Source: Porites lobata (lineage: Eukaryota; Cnidaria; Anthozoa; Scleractinia; Poritidae). Taken from it: a stretch of 64,000 nt of DNA. The position numbers and the translations under genes were made by a program. Location of the stretch: assembly GCA_942486035.1 (NCBI GenBank), contig CALNXK010000031.1:640001-704000 (forward strand), given 5' to 3'. Positions within the stretch are counted from its first letter, which is position 1. Every line of letters starts with the position of its first letter. Below the pieces are notes generated by a model. The model saw nothing but the letters and a program-made list of their open reading frames with translations, searched no databases and was not told the origin of the DNA. Below, piece after piece: positions 1 through 11,378 of the stretch.

Positions 1-780
1 TTCTGCTCTCTAGCTCTAACGGACTTTAATAACCATCTCATTTTCACCGTAGTCACGGTAGATGAAAAAAAACTGAACGGTTTTAGTTTAACAGCGATGT
101 TGAAAAATAAGTCACGCGGTATACCGATTACATAACGCCACTGCATATCAAATGTCATTTTGTTACAGATACAAGGGTGAAAATGAAGGTTTGGCAGCTT
201 TATTCGCAACTATAGTATCTCTAAATACCAAGAAAAGGAAAATTATGCTGTGATTATGCATTCGCGCTTCTCGGAGTTTAATGACAACGTCGAAACTTTA
301 AGCTATGTCATGGTAGATAATGGCGCATGCGTTACAACAAAACTGAGGCAAAATTTAAAAGTCACTATATTCTTAAGCGCTTTTTTGGGCAGTTTGCTAT
401 GAATGACAATGATGTATCGGCTAGGAAAAGCAACCGAAAGTGCCATTCTATTTATTTATGTCGCTATAGTCTTCGCTTTGGGAATTTAAGACGTGGAAAT
501 CGCTTGTTGAAGTAAACCTTAAATGAGACAACCAGTTGCAAAAGTACTTGAGACACTGTACAGTATTTTGACATTAATGGCCTGCCCATGATCTTGTGCT
601 TGTGATCCCCCCTCCACCCATTATCCAAGTTGCTAGCAATACAAGACCTTATCATATGACTGAGTCCGTTTTCGCCATGCGATTGGTCAATTTGCGGTCC
701 GTAACTTACTATACGGACCAACATTTTTAAAGAAAATGCTCATTTCGGAGCTCTAAATCTCTTTACCTCGGAAAAAGGTT
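1..780. other. No gene recognised
   Basis: AT-rich sequence with only short open frames that look like chance. A small perfect hairpin (8 bp stem GGTCCGTA/TACGGACC) lies near 695-720. Nothing else supported. Confidence 0.5.
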
Positions 781-1620
781 TAAATAAAGTTATAAGACGC
801 CTGTCAACCTTGAGGACTTGGATGTTGACTTTGGCCTTCAACATTTTTATTTGTGAACGATGAAGAAACTAACTCGTAATCTATCGAAGAGGATTCTAGT
901 CAGTGTTTGAAAATTTTGTCGCAGTACACGGTTAAGAAGACGAAAATCGACTGACAGAGATTCGAGATGTTTTGCCTAAGAGAAATCAGTAATTCCTTCG
1001 ACAAATATGATAACAAACATACCTGCACCCGATCATCTTGACAAGCTTCTTTGCCATTGGCCGTGTTTTTTCAAACACCAACGAAAGAAAGATAGAAGCT
1101 AGTTCGAGCAAGACACAATGTCCAGTTCTCAAAAGACTCCAGCGTCACACTAACGAGTAAATACTTACAGTGCTCTTACTTTTGACCGAATAACTTTAAA
1201 ATACATCTGTAAACCCTGAGGACTGGAATGTTGACTTTGCCTTTCCAAATTTTAATCTAGCTTTGTTTTCATGAGAACGAAGCTGATGTAGAAACTGAAT
1301 CGTAACCTTACCAAGCAAGAGAATTTTAGTCAGTGATTGAAAATGTTAACGCAGATCACAACCGGAGCCTGACGAGAATGAGCTGGCAGAAAGAGAGGTT
1401 TTCCCAAAAACAATAACGAGCGAATCCTCCGACAATGACAACAAACTTACCTTGAAAAACTTCTTTGCCTTTTGCAGTGTTTTTTTTTACAGGGACAAAC
1501 GGAGGAAAGATGGAAGCGACTTCTAAACAGACACAGTGTTCGGTTTCCAAAATACTCCAACGTTACATTAAAGAGCTAAAACTCACAGTGCTCTTAGTTT
1601 TGTCCGAATAAACTTTTTGA
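781..1620. repeat. Diverged tandem duplication, two units of about 415-425 bp
   Basis: Units of roughly 781-1195 and 1196-1620 share, in the same order, the segments around CTGAGGACT(T)GGATGTTGACTTTG, TTTTAGTCAGTG, TTCTTTGCC, and the closing ACAGTGCTCTTA. They are visibly similar but diverged, with small indels. On the minus strand each unit keeps a GTATG or GTAAGT donor-like site after a similar short reading frame (about 1,020 and 1,450), so the unit could be a duplicated exon plus intron. The encoded peptides are too short and too different to call a gene. Confidence 0.55.
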
Positions 1621-2176
1621 ACATGGCGAATTGGTTTTTACTTTCTCGCAAAGCCTTTGTTATGTGCTATTGTTTTTGTGCGCTAATAAAAACTTTTTTT
1701 TGCGCCTGTCAAATGACTGTCAAATCGTGCTTCCTGCACTTGTTTCCGGTACCCCTAACAGGAGGAAGCCATATAACAAACATCTTATTAGCCTCGTTTT
1801 TTCCATGGGTCCGTACTGTAAATTACGAATCCTCGTTTTTTTCCATCGATTTACAATTTCAGGACGTTTCAAATGTTGTTTATTTCATCGCAGACTCCTG
1901 TTATTTCTGCGAGAGAACTTTACCATCTATTGCCAGCAATAATGCTGTCATTGTTTAGCTTCAGCTAGTGACAAAGCAGTGCAATTTCAGAGAATTTTTT
2001 CTGTGGGCTAGGCCAGCCAAATCAGTGCTGTGACGCATAATCACAACACTACTGGCAGAGCTTGGGGAAAGTGATTGACTAGTCATAAGCTTCATGGATG
2101 GGGAGGGTGAGTAGTTGCTCCTTGGACTTGGCTGTCTAGAGACTCAGTACAGGCACCTTGTATGAAATCCACACAG
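1621..2176. other. Intergenic or intronic sequence before the LINE
   Basis: Two overlapping open frames of about 100 codons (1,617-1,958) are Phe/Leu/Cys-rich, overlap each other and match no family I know. I treat them as chance. No other feature seen. Confidence 0.4.
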
Positions 2177-2193
2177 ATATATATTGCTTTTGC
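2177..2193 (+). repeat. Candidate target-site duplication of the LINE (5' copy)
   Basis: ATATATATTGCTTTTGC here matches ATATATATTGCTATTGC at 15,385-15,401 with one mismatch, just beyond the LINE 3' tail. A 17 bp duplication suits target-primed reverse transcription. Part of it is TA repeat, so chance similarity contributes. Confidence 0.55.
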
Positions 2194-2287
2194 GGTTGGA
2201 GACTGGGCCAAGCGTCATGGCGGAAGGCCACGCGGTGTGAAGAGCAACCTCAAGAAGGGAAAACCTCGGTTATTTTGAATCAGAATT

Positions 2288-3142
2288 ATGACTAAATCCG
2301 AAAGGGGAGAAAGAGGCTCCAGCTCTAGTTCTGTTTCATCCAACACCGAATTAAAAAAAGCAAGGATGAACGAAGAAGAAGAGGAAACAAATTCACTCAG
2401 GGACTTAATTCAAAACTTAACGGCAAATATGGAAAGCAACTTTGCGAAGCTGCACGAAGAATTATGTGGCCTGAGGCAGGAAATGAAGGAAGAAATTGAT
2501 ATGTTGAAGAGCAATATTAAAGGCGTGGAAAAAAGTGTAGATGAAATATGGGCGACCATTGAAGATATGAAAGAGGCAACCAAAGCTCTGAAAGACTCTA
2601 AAACGGTTCAGGAGGACGAGATGCAAGAACTGCGAGCGCTTCTTACAAAAACCAAAGCTGAGCTAAATGAGGAAAGAGACAAAGTTATAGAGCTGGAAGA
2701 TTATACTCGGCGCGAGAATCTAAAATTTCACAATATCCCAGAATCAGAAGAAGAAGGTGTTAACCACTCGCCGAAACAAGTTATTCTCAGCATTTTGCAA
2801 AAGGAGTTGCAAATGGACACTGCACAAATTCGATTTCACGCAGTGCATCGAATTGGCAAGCGAAAAGAAAACAAACACAGACCGATCATTGCTCGCTTCG
2901 TTTGCCGAGAAGACAGAGACCAGGTTTTTGCCAGGAAGAAGGGAATTAAAGAGAGCACAAGGTTCAAGGACGCTTACATAACCGCGGATTATGCAAAAGC
3001 TATACAAGATGAACGAAGGAAGCTAATAAAGGCGATGTTCAAGGCAAAGGAGCAAGGTTCAGAGGCCAAAGTGGTTGGTAGATATCTGTACATAGGAGAA
3101 CTAAAGTATGATGTAACAAATATCCTTGAGGATTTTAAGTAG
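2288..3142 (+). CDS. LINE ORF1 protein, coiled coil plus RNA-binding domain, intact
   Basis: 284 residues from a clear ATG. Residues 1-30 are Ser/Glu-rich. About 32-138 form a long Leu/Glu/Lys coiled coil (NSLRDLIQNLTANME through KVIELEDYTRR). The stretch RRENLKFHNIPE at 141-152 is the hallmark opening of the L1 ORF1p RRM-like domain. It is followed by HRIGK and HRPIIARFVCREDRD, which fit the same domain. The C-terminal part (AYITADYAKAIQDERRKL) resembles the C-terminal domain of L1-type ORF1p. Known family members trimerise through the coiled coil and coat the LINE RNA as a chaperone. No frameshift or stop is present, in contrast with ORF2. Initiation at 2,288 puts the start about 95 bases inside the element. 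Confidence 0.9.
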   Translation: MTKSERGERGSSSSSVSSNTELKKARMNEEEEETNSLRDLIQNLTANMESNFAKLHEELCGLRQEMKEEIDMLKSNIKGVEKSVDEIWATIEDMKEATKALKDSKTVQEDEMQELRALLTKTKAELNEERDKVIELEDYTRRENLKFHNIPESEEEGVNHSPKQVILSILQKELQMDTAQIRFHAVHRIGKRKENKHRPIIARFVCREDRDQVFARKKGIKESTRFKDAYITADYAKAIQDERRKLIKAMFKAKEQGSEAKVVGRYLYIGELKYDVTNILEDFK

Positions 3143-3586
3143 ATCAAAGAACGAACATAGATCTGTTCAACTAATTTACAGTACTACTGGTGCAATACAA
3201 CAACAACTTCTTTAAGTCAGATTGAAGCTAATTAGATTCTGAAAAAACACAATATTTAAAATTGTCGAAAGGTCAGTACCTTCCTAAAATACTTCATTTG
3301 AGTATCTCAAGGGAATATGTTTCGGCTAGTGTTTTGGTGGCTAACGTGTGTCCATGTATTATTTTCTTTTTCTTATCTGTTAGTGTTGTATTTGACATTT
3401 TTTCGAGTGTTTTTCTATTCTAATTTTCGCTTACTGTGTTTCTTTATTAATTTCATCTATGCACAATCAGTATCCTTTACTTGCTTTCAAAGTATGTCTA
3501 CATTCAGGCCTTCGTTTGTTCAATTACACGTTCGGCTCTTTTGTTTTCAGCTATGCAGTCCCACAATTTGCATACAGTGACATTAG
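3143..3586 (+). other. LINE inter-ORF spacer
   Basis: About 440 bases between ORF1 and ORF2. It holds one 87-codon hydrophobic open frame (3,317-3,580) with Phe/Val/Leu runs. I regard it as a chance frame in T-rich sequence. Confidence 0.5.
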
Positions 3587-5200
3587 TTGTTCAGTGCTTT
3601 TAAACTAATATCGCTTAATGTGAAGGGCTTAAGTAATTTTCGCAAAAGAAGAACCATCTTTCTCTGGTGTCGTAAACGTAAAGCAGACCTTGTTTTTTTA
3701 CAAGAGACGCACTTGATCGCTGCAACAGAGAATCAATGGAGAAATGAATGGGGTGCTGAGATGATATCTTCCCACGGTAGTTCTAATTCGCGAGGTGTTG
3801 CGATTTTGTTTAAAAATGGTATTGATTGCAGCATTACTCATAAAATTGTAGACCCCGAGGGGCGATACATTATTTTAAAGGCTTGCATCCAAGATAAAGA
3901 CTATGTGCTGATTAATGTTTATGCGCCGAACAAAGATAAAGACCAAGTGAATTTTTTCAACAACCTACTTTCAATTTTGCAAAATGAAAATCTGGATTCT
4001 TTGGATAACATCATACTAGGAGGAGATCTAAATTGTCCACTCGATCGATTACTCGACAAAAAAGGCGGAGCAAGTACAAAAAGGAAGTCAGTTATCTCTT
4101 GTGTCGAAGATTACAAAAGTAAATTAGATTTAGTGGATATCTGGAGATCCAAAAATCCAGACGCAAAAAGTTTTACGTGGAGTCAAAAATCTCCCCTAGT
4201 GTTTTGTCGTCTCGATTACTGGTTGATATCTAACAACCTGAGCGATTTTGTTGAATTGACCGAAATAATCCCGGCTGTACGAACAGATCATGATGCAATT
4301 TCTTTAGAACTCGGAAAGCTAGAGGACGAATTGAAAGGGCCAGGAAACTGGAAAATGAACTGCTCTTTGTTAGATGATGAAGACTACGAAGAAGATATAG
4401 CCAGGATGATTCCACTTTGGATAGCGGGAGGACAGAAAGAATTTACAGATAATCGAATGATATGGAATTGGATTAAATATAACATAGGAGCTCATGCTAT
4501 TCAATACTCTAAAAGAAAGGCAAAAGAAAGGGGGAAAAAGGAACTTGACCTTCAGGAGGAATTAACTAAAGCAAAAAGTAATATTGAAAATAATCCAAAC
4601 GACCATAACAAAACCTATTATAACGTAGTTCAGGAGAAGTTGGAGTCGTTTTACGAAGAAAAAAACAAAGGCGTAATAATACGAGCACGTGCTAGATGGC
4701 ATGAACATGGAGAGAAAAGTACAAAATATTTTTTAAACTTAGAAAAAAGGAACCACGTTAAGAAGCATATAAGAAAACTGTGCATAAATTGTAAAATTAC
4801 AACGGATCCGCACCGTATACTAAAAGAACAAGAGCGTTTTTACAGAGAATTATACAAAAGCAGCATTAATAGTCCTATTACAGGAGAGGAAATATCTTCA
4901 TTTTTGAACGATCTGAATATTCCCCAACTTTCAGAGGAGGAAAAAAATTCCTGTGAAGGATTAATTTCTCCAGAAGAATGTTCTGAACTCTTGGATAGCT
5001 TTCAGAGTAATAAATCCCCTGGAAATGATGGCATTCCAGCTGAATTCTATAGAAAATTTTGGCCTTTAATAAGCGAAAGTTTTATCAGGTGTGCAAATGA
5101 ATGCTTCGAAAAAGGGGAAATGTCATGCTCACAAAAACAGGCTGTAATTACTCTGCTTGAGAAAAGCAGAAAAGATCGCACTCTCCTCGAAAACTGTTAA
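3587..5200 (+). pseudogene. LINE ORF2, first part: AP endonuclease and start of reverse transcriptase
   Basis: All expected AP-endonuclease motifs are visible: SLNVKGL, FLQETH, INVYAPN, GGDLNCPLD, FTWSQ, CRLDYWLIS and RTDHDAISLEL. The enzyme family nicks target DNA to prime reverse transcription. The frame then enters the RT N-terminal region (SNKSPGNDGIPAEFYRKFW at about 5,008-5,065). It stops at 5,200 because a short deletion between AAAACTG and TTAATG (about 5,195) removes the conserved block that normally follows LLEN (a WRPISL-like motif in relatives). This shifts the frame. No ATG exists in frame between the preceding stop (TAG 3,584-3,586) and the endonuclease motifs. The frame opens with TTG, so the natural start codon is probably mutated or initiation is unusual. 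Confidence 0.88.
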
Positions 5201-6880
5201 TGTAGATACGAAAATTATGTCCAAGGTGATCGCAGCAAGGGTTAAAAAGGTGTTACCCAGTATCATTCACTACAACCAGTCTGGTTATGTTAAAGATCGT
5301 TTCATTGGTGAAGCAATACGTTCTATTTTCGATATTATGGACTTCACAGCTAAGGAAAACATCCCAGGTTTACTGCTGTTTATAGTTTTTCAAAAAGCTT
5401 TTGATAGTGTGGAATGGGAATTTCTCATTGAGAGTCTTAAAAAGTTTAACTTTGGTCGAGATTTCCTTCAATGGGTGAAAACCTTTTATAACAGCATTCA
5501 AAGCTGTGTTATAAACAATGGCGTTAGTTCTAACTTTTTTACTCTGGAACGCGGTGTTAGGCAGGGTGATCCACTCTCTCCTTACTTATTTATAATTGCT
5601 GTAGAAACTTTAGCAATTGCTATAAGGCAAAAAGAGTCAATTAAAGGAATCACAATAGGAACTGAGGAAACTAAGCTTCTACAGTTTGCAGACGATACAA
5701 CCGCTGTGTTAGCTGACACAAGCTCGGTCGCAAGATTATTTGAACTACTTAACAAATTCGAAATTCTCTCTGGACTCAAGATTAACTGTTCAAAAACTGA
5801 AGGTATGTGGATTGGATCAAAGAGACATTATAAAGAAAAACCATTCGGTATTAAATGGCCGGACGAGCCAATAAAAGCTCTAGGTGTATATTTTACTTAT
5901 GACCAAAAATTGCTTAAAGAAAAGAATTTTATAGAACGACTGGATTCAATTAAAAAACTTATTAATATATGGTCCGCTAGAGGCCTGTCGATATACGGTA
6001 AGGTGACAATAATCAAATCTTTTCTTATCCCTAAGTACATTTACATTTGTTCGATCCTTCCAACTCCGAAGGAATTACTAAAAGAATTGAATAAAATACT
6101 GTTTAAATTTCTCTGGAAAGGTGTAGATAAAGTAACAAGAGCTTCAGTTATAAACGAATACGAAGAGGGAGGGCTAAGAATGGTTGATCTCGAGTGCATG
6201 GTTAAGTCATTGAGATTAGCTTGGTTAAAACGTATCTTCAGTGGGACTAATGGAACTTGGAAAAGCTACCTACTACACATACTGAGCTCCGTTGGGGGAT
6301 TGTTCTTTTTTAACTGCAACTACAATATCTCGGATTACACAATTCCTTCTCAATTTTATCAGGAACTTTTGTTATGGTGGTCGCAATTTCGTGAAACGTT
6401 TGCCACTGAAGAAGATTGGAAAACGATAATCTGGAATAACAAAGAAATAAAAGTAGAAAACAAGCCGGTTTATTATAAACATTATGTTAATGCGAGAGTC
6501 ATTTGCATTCAGGATCTTTTATTTAGTCTGAACAGTACTGATTCTTATAATCAACTGTCTAAAAGAATATGCAAAACAAATATTTTAGAATGGGCTGGCT
6601 TACGCAGGTCCATTCCATTATCGTTAAGAAGTTATGACAGGTATCCTTCCATAAACTCACCAACATTTGTGGTGGGTGACAATAATTTTGATGTTACGAA
6701 AGGGAAATCAAAGGATTACTACAACCTACTCATCAGAGAAAAAGCTAAGCCGCCCAATATTATTCAAAAATTACAGAGTAACTTTCATTTTAACAGCGAC
6801 AATCTGAAGCAAATATTTAAGCTGCCACACTCTATCGTTGTCGAATCGTATGTTAAAGCCTTCCAGTACAAAGTAATTAA
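5196..6880 (+). pseudogene. LINE ORF2, second part: reverse transcriptase and thumb/connection region
   Basis: The frame resumes with NVDTKIMSKVIAARVKKVLP and continues through recognisable RT motifs: YNQSGYVKDRFIG, motif A at 5,370-5,410, RQGDPLSPYLF, and motif C FADD at 5,685-5,696. The C-terminal region follows (GVYFTYDQ, WSARGLSIYGKVTIIKSFLIPKY, LWKG, YEEGGLRMVDLE). In motif A the codon at 5,385-5,387 is GTT (Val). Active relatives have Asp there, one of the RT catalytic carboxylates, and the next-but-one residue is Gln instead of Glu. This copy therefore could not polymerise even if the frame were open. Translation runs into the inserted transposon after the TTAA at 6,877-6,880, and the apparent downstream residues to 6,956 are transposon sequence. 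Confidence 0.9.
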
Positions 6881-7740
6881 GTGTTATTGTCAGAAAAAAC
6901 CGGGCAATAGCAAAAGATCGAGGTCGGCCGTTTACCTTCATGTTTTCACAGTATGAAAGCTATCTGAAAAGATGAACAACCGTGACATTTGGAGAAGTAG
7001 CCGTTTGATTTTCTTCGAGATATCACTATTTTGAGATTTTGGGACCTCCGGCGACCTAAAAAAGCACAAATTTTGGCCAAATTTGGGTGAAGTTAAAACA
7101 TACTTGGTCAAACTCCCAAACGTTCTTGTATTTTATCCATAACACCTATCGCTTCGTTAGTCGACTGGAATATGTTAAACTTCCTTTGCTAAAATACTCT
7201 ATTTTTTACCTGGTGCTAAAAATCGCTCCTGAATCGTTAATGAGCGTCACCCAAATTTCAGTCATTTTCAGTTGACTGTTTTACCGAGATGCGGCAGTTT
7301 ATTTCAAAAGTAAAACCATTTCTAGATGGCTTATTAAGCTGTTATCAAAATCCAGTTTGTTTAAAATTGGTATCTAGCAGCAAATTGGAGAAAATGGCAT
7401 GCGAAGTTACAATAATAAGTGTCAAGTATTAATATTTCCCGCCAAATTTTATAGCGCCACGTTTCGTTTTACTGTGATTGTGGCTCGTAGATATCTTAAA
7501 GTATACTTTCATGACTTCACTAAAAAGATAATTGAAAACTTTTATATCACTAATGACAAGGATAAACATCGTAAATCTCCGTTTTGATAACAATCTCCTG
7601 AATAAACAACTAAAAATGTCAAAAGCACGAAGCCCATTTTTCCCGCGAAAGTTTTAATTTATTTGTCACGCAATAGAGTAAAGCCAGACTTTATTCTCAG
7701 TTTTCAGACGGTCGCCAGAAAACAAACTTAAATCAAACAA
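6881..7740 (+). repeat. Left terminal inverted repeat of the 7.9 kb TTAA element
   Basis: Its reverse complement is 13,893-14,752, the same length (860 bp). Long blocks match with scattered substitutions, for example GGGACCTCCGGCGACCTAAA, GTTAGTCGACTGGAATATGT and GCAGCAAATTGGAGAAAATG. The inner edge is around CCAGAAAACAAACTT. Confidence 0.9.
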
Positions 7741-7833
7741 TGCCGTCAAAATGAAGACTTATCCTGATTAAGTTACTTCATATGGACACATTTTTCTCCA
7801 ACTCTTGGACGTAGAGAAGACGTAGAGAAGAAA

Positions 7834-8482
7834 CGTAGTTACTAAAACATGGAACGACCTAAAACCACCTAAAACCATCTACAGCCACCTACAACCACCT
7901 CAAAAAATTCAACAACCACCTACAACCATCTACAACCACCTCAAAAACATCTACAACCACTTGCAAACAATCTAAAACCATCTAAAACAAGGTATAAATG
8001 TCTGAAATAAGGCGAGACGACAACATGTCACGTATATGAAATACGAGAATCGAACAAAACATCCACTTCCCCCTAAAATCTTACTCTCCCTGGTCCCTTG
8101 ACTTGATTTGGCTTTTTCTAGTGTCTTTCACACCCGTTTCCTGTGTCATCACGCAAGGCTAAACTCCCTTGCGTCACGACATGGGAAACTGAGACTAGGT
8201 GTAATCATTGTTAAAAATGTTATTAAAAAAATGTATAATGCAATCTTATTTCTTAGTTTTGTGTTAAGCCAATGGTTGATGATACAAGGGACCAAGGAGA
8301 GTAAGATTTTAGCGGGAAGTGGATGTTTTGTCCGATTCTCGTATTTCATGTACGTGACATGTTGTCGTCTTGCCTTATTTCAGACATTTATTCCTTGTTT
8401 TGATGGTTTTAGATTGTTTACGAGTGGTTGTAGATGTTTTTGAGGTAGTTGTAGATGGTTGTAGGTGGTTGTTGAATTTTTT

Positions 8483-8513
<31 letters not shown>

Positions 8514-8570
8514 AGATGGTTTTAGGTGGTTTTAGGTGGTTTTAGGTCGTTCCATGTTTTAGTAACTACG
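7834..8570. mobile_element. Foldback element, 737 bp, with 10 bp target duplication
   Basis: Ends CGTAGTTACTAAAACATGG and its reverse complement. The arms of about 270 bp are near-perfect inverted repeats, and the outer halves are tandem ACAACCACCT/ACAACCATCT subrepeats. The flanks AGAGAAGAAA (7,824-7,833 and 8,571-8,580) form a 10 bp target duplication, which suggests a Mutator-like mobilising transposase. No coding capacity. Removing it rejoins the minus-strand gene remnant in frame (LLSSL to RLLYVQELEKN). Confidence 0.88.
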
Positions 8571-9037
8571 AGAGAAGAAAGCAACAGAACTTTTCTCTGC
8601 TCAATAAGGGAATCTTAAATAAAATCAAGCACGGCAGTGAATGCCTTCAGATGTGCAGATGCCTTCTGACCCTGATCTGTTTTGGTTTTGTCACGTCTTT
8701 TGGGGCTCGGGCTGTATCACGCAGATGATTTAAATACTTCAAGTTAAATAAACTGTGACAGGACGGGTGAAACTCGGCCTCTCGTGCAAACAAATCTTCC
8801 CCTTGTACTTTGCGATGAAGATGACTATTGCCAAGCTCGAGGGCTCGAGGCTCAATCTGTTTCCCAGTAGGCTCCTTTAGAGCTCCGTCTTTGTCCTTGA
8901 ACACTGGGAACTTGATGCATTGCTCTGTTTTTCCACACGATTTCAGTTCAAGCTTTTCAGAGAAAATGCATTTGGAGGAAACAGCTGCGGAGCAGATGAG
9001 GATGATGATTTACGAGGGGAACGTGTTGTTGCTGTGG
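8571..9037 (-). pseudogene. Fragment of transposon-borne Cys/His-rich protein, downstream part
   Basis: Minus-strand reading 9,037 to 8,571 gives FKDKDGALKEPTGKQIEPRA, GNSHLHRKVQGEDLFAREAE and FHPSCHSLFNLKYLNHLRD. It ends in a frame that continues past the 7,834-8,570 foldback element. The pattern AREAEFHPSCHSLF (acidic stretch, H-x2-C-H) resembles a Cys/His domain that I know from multicopy cnidarian proteins of unknown role. I have no better name. Frameshifts and stops (for example after about 8,647 and near 8,940) make it a pseudogene. The upstream part lies at 11,379-11,716, on the far side of the 9,044-11,378 transposon. Confidence 0.6.
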
Positions 9038-9043
9038 CTTCAC

Positions 9044-11378
9044 GGTCCGTGCACACTTCGGCCAATCTAATTTTCTATTTTTCCAACAAAAACGGAAAAA
9101 GGAAATATTACTTATCGTTATCATATTTACATATTTTAAAGTACAGAAAAAAATAGAAAAAAAGAAAATGGTCCGGAAAATTGATCATTTTTTCATTTTC
9201 CTAATTTGGAAGTCCGCTTCAAAAATTCAAAAAATACTGTAAACGGCTAAAAGCGATATTTTGCTATTTTTTATTTTCTTGCTATTGTTAGAAAATGAGA
9301 AAAATGAAATAATCTCCGATTCTTAACTCATTTTTCTATTTTTACGTTTTTCCCAAAAAATAGAAAAAAGGAAAAATGAAAAACTCATCTTTATTCGCAA
9401 CATTTTTTCATTTTTCCATTTTGTCCCAAAAATGAAAAAGTAGAAAAATAGCATATCTATCGCCTAATTTTCCATAATTCCATTTTAACAAGAAAATTGA
9501 AAATATGACAAGTGTTGCGAGCAATTCTCTATTTTTCCTTTTTTTGGATAAATAGAAAAACTTTAACGATACACCCTTTCAGACAGTTTTTCATTTTTCA
9601 TTTTATTGAAAAAAATGGCGCTGAAAAGTGAGAAGTTATGAATATTTTAACGGTGAAGAAATGAAAAACCTAATTCGTATCCACTATCGACTCACTAATT
9701 TGGTTAGAAGATTTACAAAGGGTCGGCGGAGATGTGAGGGGTTTGGAAGGGGGCGACGGCTTAGTGTTCGAGATGCAGACGTAGTTCCATTCACTTTTGA
9801 TCTCGATTTCCCTGAAGGTTTGAGTTGTCGGGAGTCGACTGTGGATGAAAACGGCGGGAAAACCGTACCGTACCGTACCGGTCCTGGAAAAGAAAAATAT
9901 TAGAAAGGGTACGAGGGAGGAGGAGGAGGCGTGAAAATTGGTACGGGAAAAGGGGGTAACTCAACGGTTTTCATGCCAGCAACACTATGGTCCCAGCAAA
10001 AAAAAAAGCGGTTCGTGAGAGAGATTAAGGGGAAAAGAAGAAGGTCGTTGAACAGTCACATGCACAAAATAAATAAAGAGCACGCCAGTGAAGAGGTCAG
10101 ACGCTTTTAAATGAAATAGATGCTCAAAAGTAGTCTGCTTAGCCTGCCGAAATAACGGATCTTGCCGCAGAACGGGTGTTTTAGGATTGCAAGAGTAAAG
10201 TATATTGAATTGTTATTATGGAGGAGAAACATAACGAGGCGCCTATCATACACTCGCGGGAAAGAACATCTTAATGCTCTGGCCCATACATTTCCTCATA
10301 CGTTTGTTTAAACGTTGGATAGCGACGATCCACCGAATAAATCACTATCCAGCGGCCTGATAATTTTTTATGTATTTTAGGGAAACCAATTGCGTTATCC
10401 ACTGGATAGTTATTTATCCAGTGGAATATGAGCGGATAGCGTTATCCACCTTTTAAGCAACTCAGCCCTGGAAAGACGAGAGCAAAGATCGTTAATCTCG
10501 GGAAACCCATGCGACATGTATGGGGAAACGTTCCACAGTTTAAATGCAACAGGAACACTTTATGGTGACGCAGTGTTAGAACAGGTCACAGAGTGAGTCC
10601 TAAGTAATGAGGTAAACTGGGAATCAGCTAATCAAATCCAAAAGTGAATGAAACTACGTTCGCATTCCGAGAACTAAAGGGCCCAAACCCACCCTCCCCA
10701 TCCCACGTCTCTGCCGACACCGTGTAAATCGTCGAACAAAACTAGTGAGTCTAAAGTGGATTAGGTTATTCTTTTCTTTATTGGTAAATGTTCATGATTT
10801 GTCATTTTTATTTGCTATTTTTCATTAAAACAAAAGATGAAAAATTGTCCCTTTTTTGTTTGTTTGTTTTCTATTTATTGAAAAAATGGAAAAATTATTC
10901 GCAACACTTATCATTTTTTTTCATTTTTCTTGTTAAAATGGAACTATGGAAAATTAGGCTATAGGTATGCCCTTTTTCTATTCTTTCATTTTTTGAACAA
11001 AATGAAAAAAATGAAAAAATGGTGCGAATAAATATGATATTTTCATTTTTCTGTTTTTCTATTTTTTGGGAAAAACAGAAAAATAGGAAAATGATGTAGG
11101 ACTCGGAGATTATTTTATTTTTCTCACTTTTCTAACAATATCAAGAAAATAAAAATAGCAAAATATCGCTTTTAGCCGTTAACAGTATTTTTTGAATTTT
11201 TGAATTTAACTTCAAAACTAGAAAAATGAAAAAATGATCGATTTTCCTGACCATTTTCTCTTTTTCTCTTTTTTTCTGTACTTTGAAATATGCAAATATG
11301 ATAAGGATAAGTAATATGTCCTTTTTCCGTTTTTGTTGGAAAAATGAAAAAATAGATTGGCCGAAGTGTGCACGGACC
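9044..11378. mobile_element. AT-rich inverted-repeat transposon, 2,335 bp, with 6 bp target duplication
   Basis: Terminal repeat GGTCCGTGCACACTTCGGCC at both ends (inverted). The flanking duplication is CTTCAC at 9,038-9,043 and 11,379-11,384. The arms extend roughly 550-580 bp and are dominated by TTTTTCATTTTT-type A/T runs. Removing the element and one duplication joins the host reading frame on the minus strand (TPNSE to ATATTRSPR). No transposase is seen, so it is probably non-autonomous. The inner part (about 9,620-10,790) contains GATAGCG/ATCCAC motifs near 10,310-10,455 that look like a further small repeat. Confidence 0.85.

Noticed and set aside
1617..1958. Two overlapping plus-strand frames of 103 and 113 codons
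   Set aside because: Both are Phe/Cys-rich with no recognisable domain, and overlap each other; likely chance.
3317..3580. Hydrophobic 87-codon frame between LINE ORF1 and ORF2
   Set aside because: T-rich spacer; no equivalent known in two-ORF LINEs.
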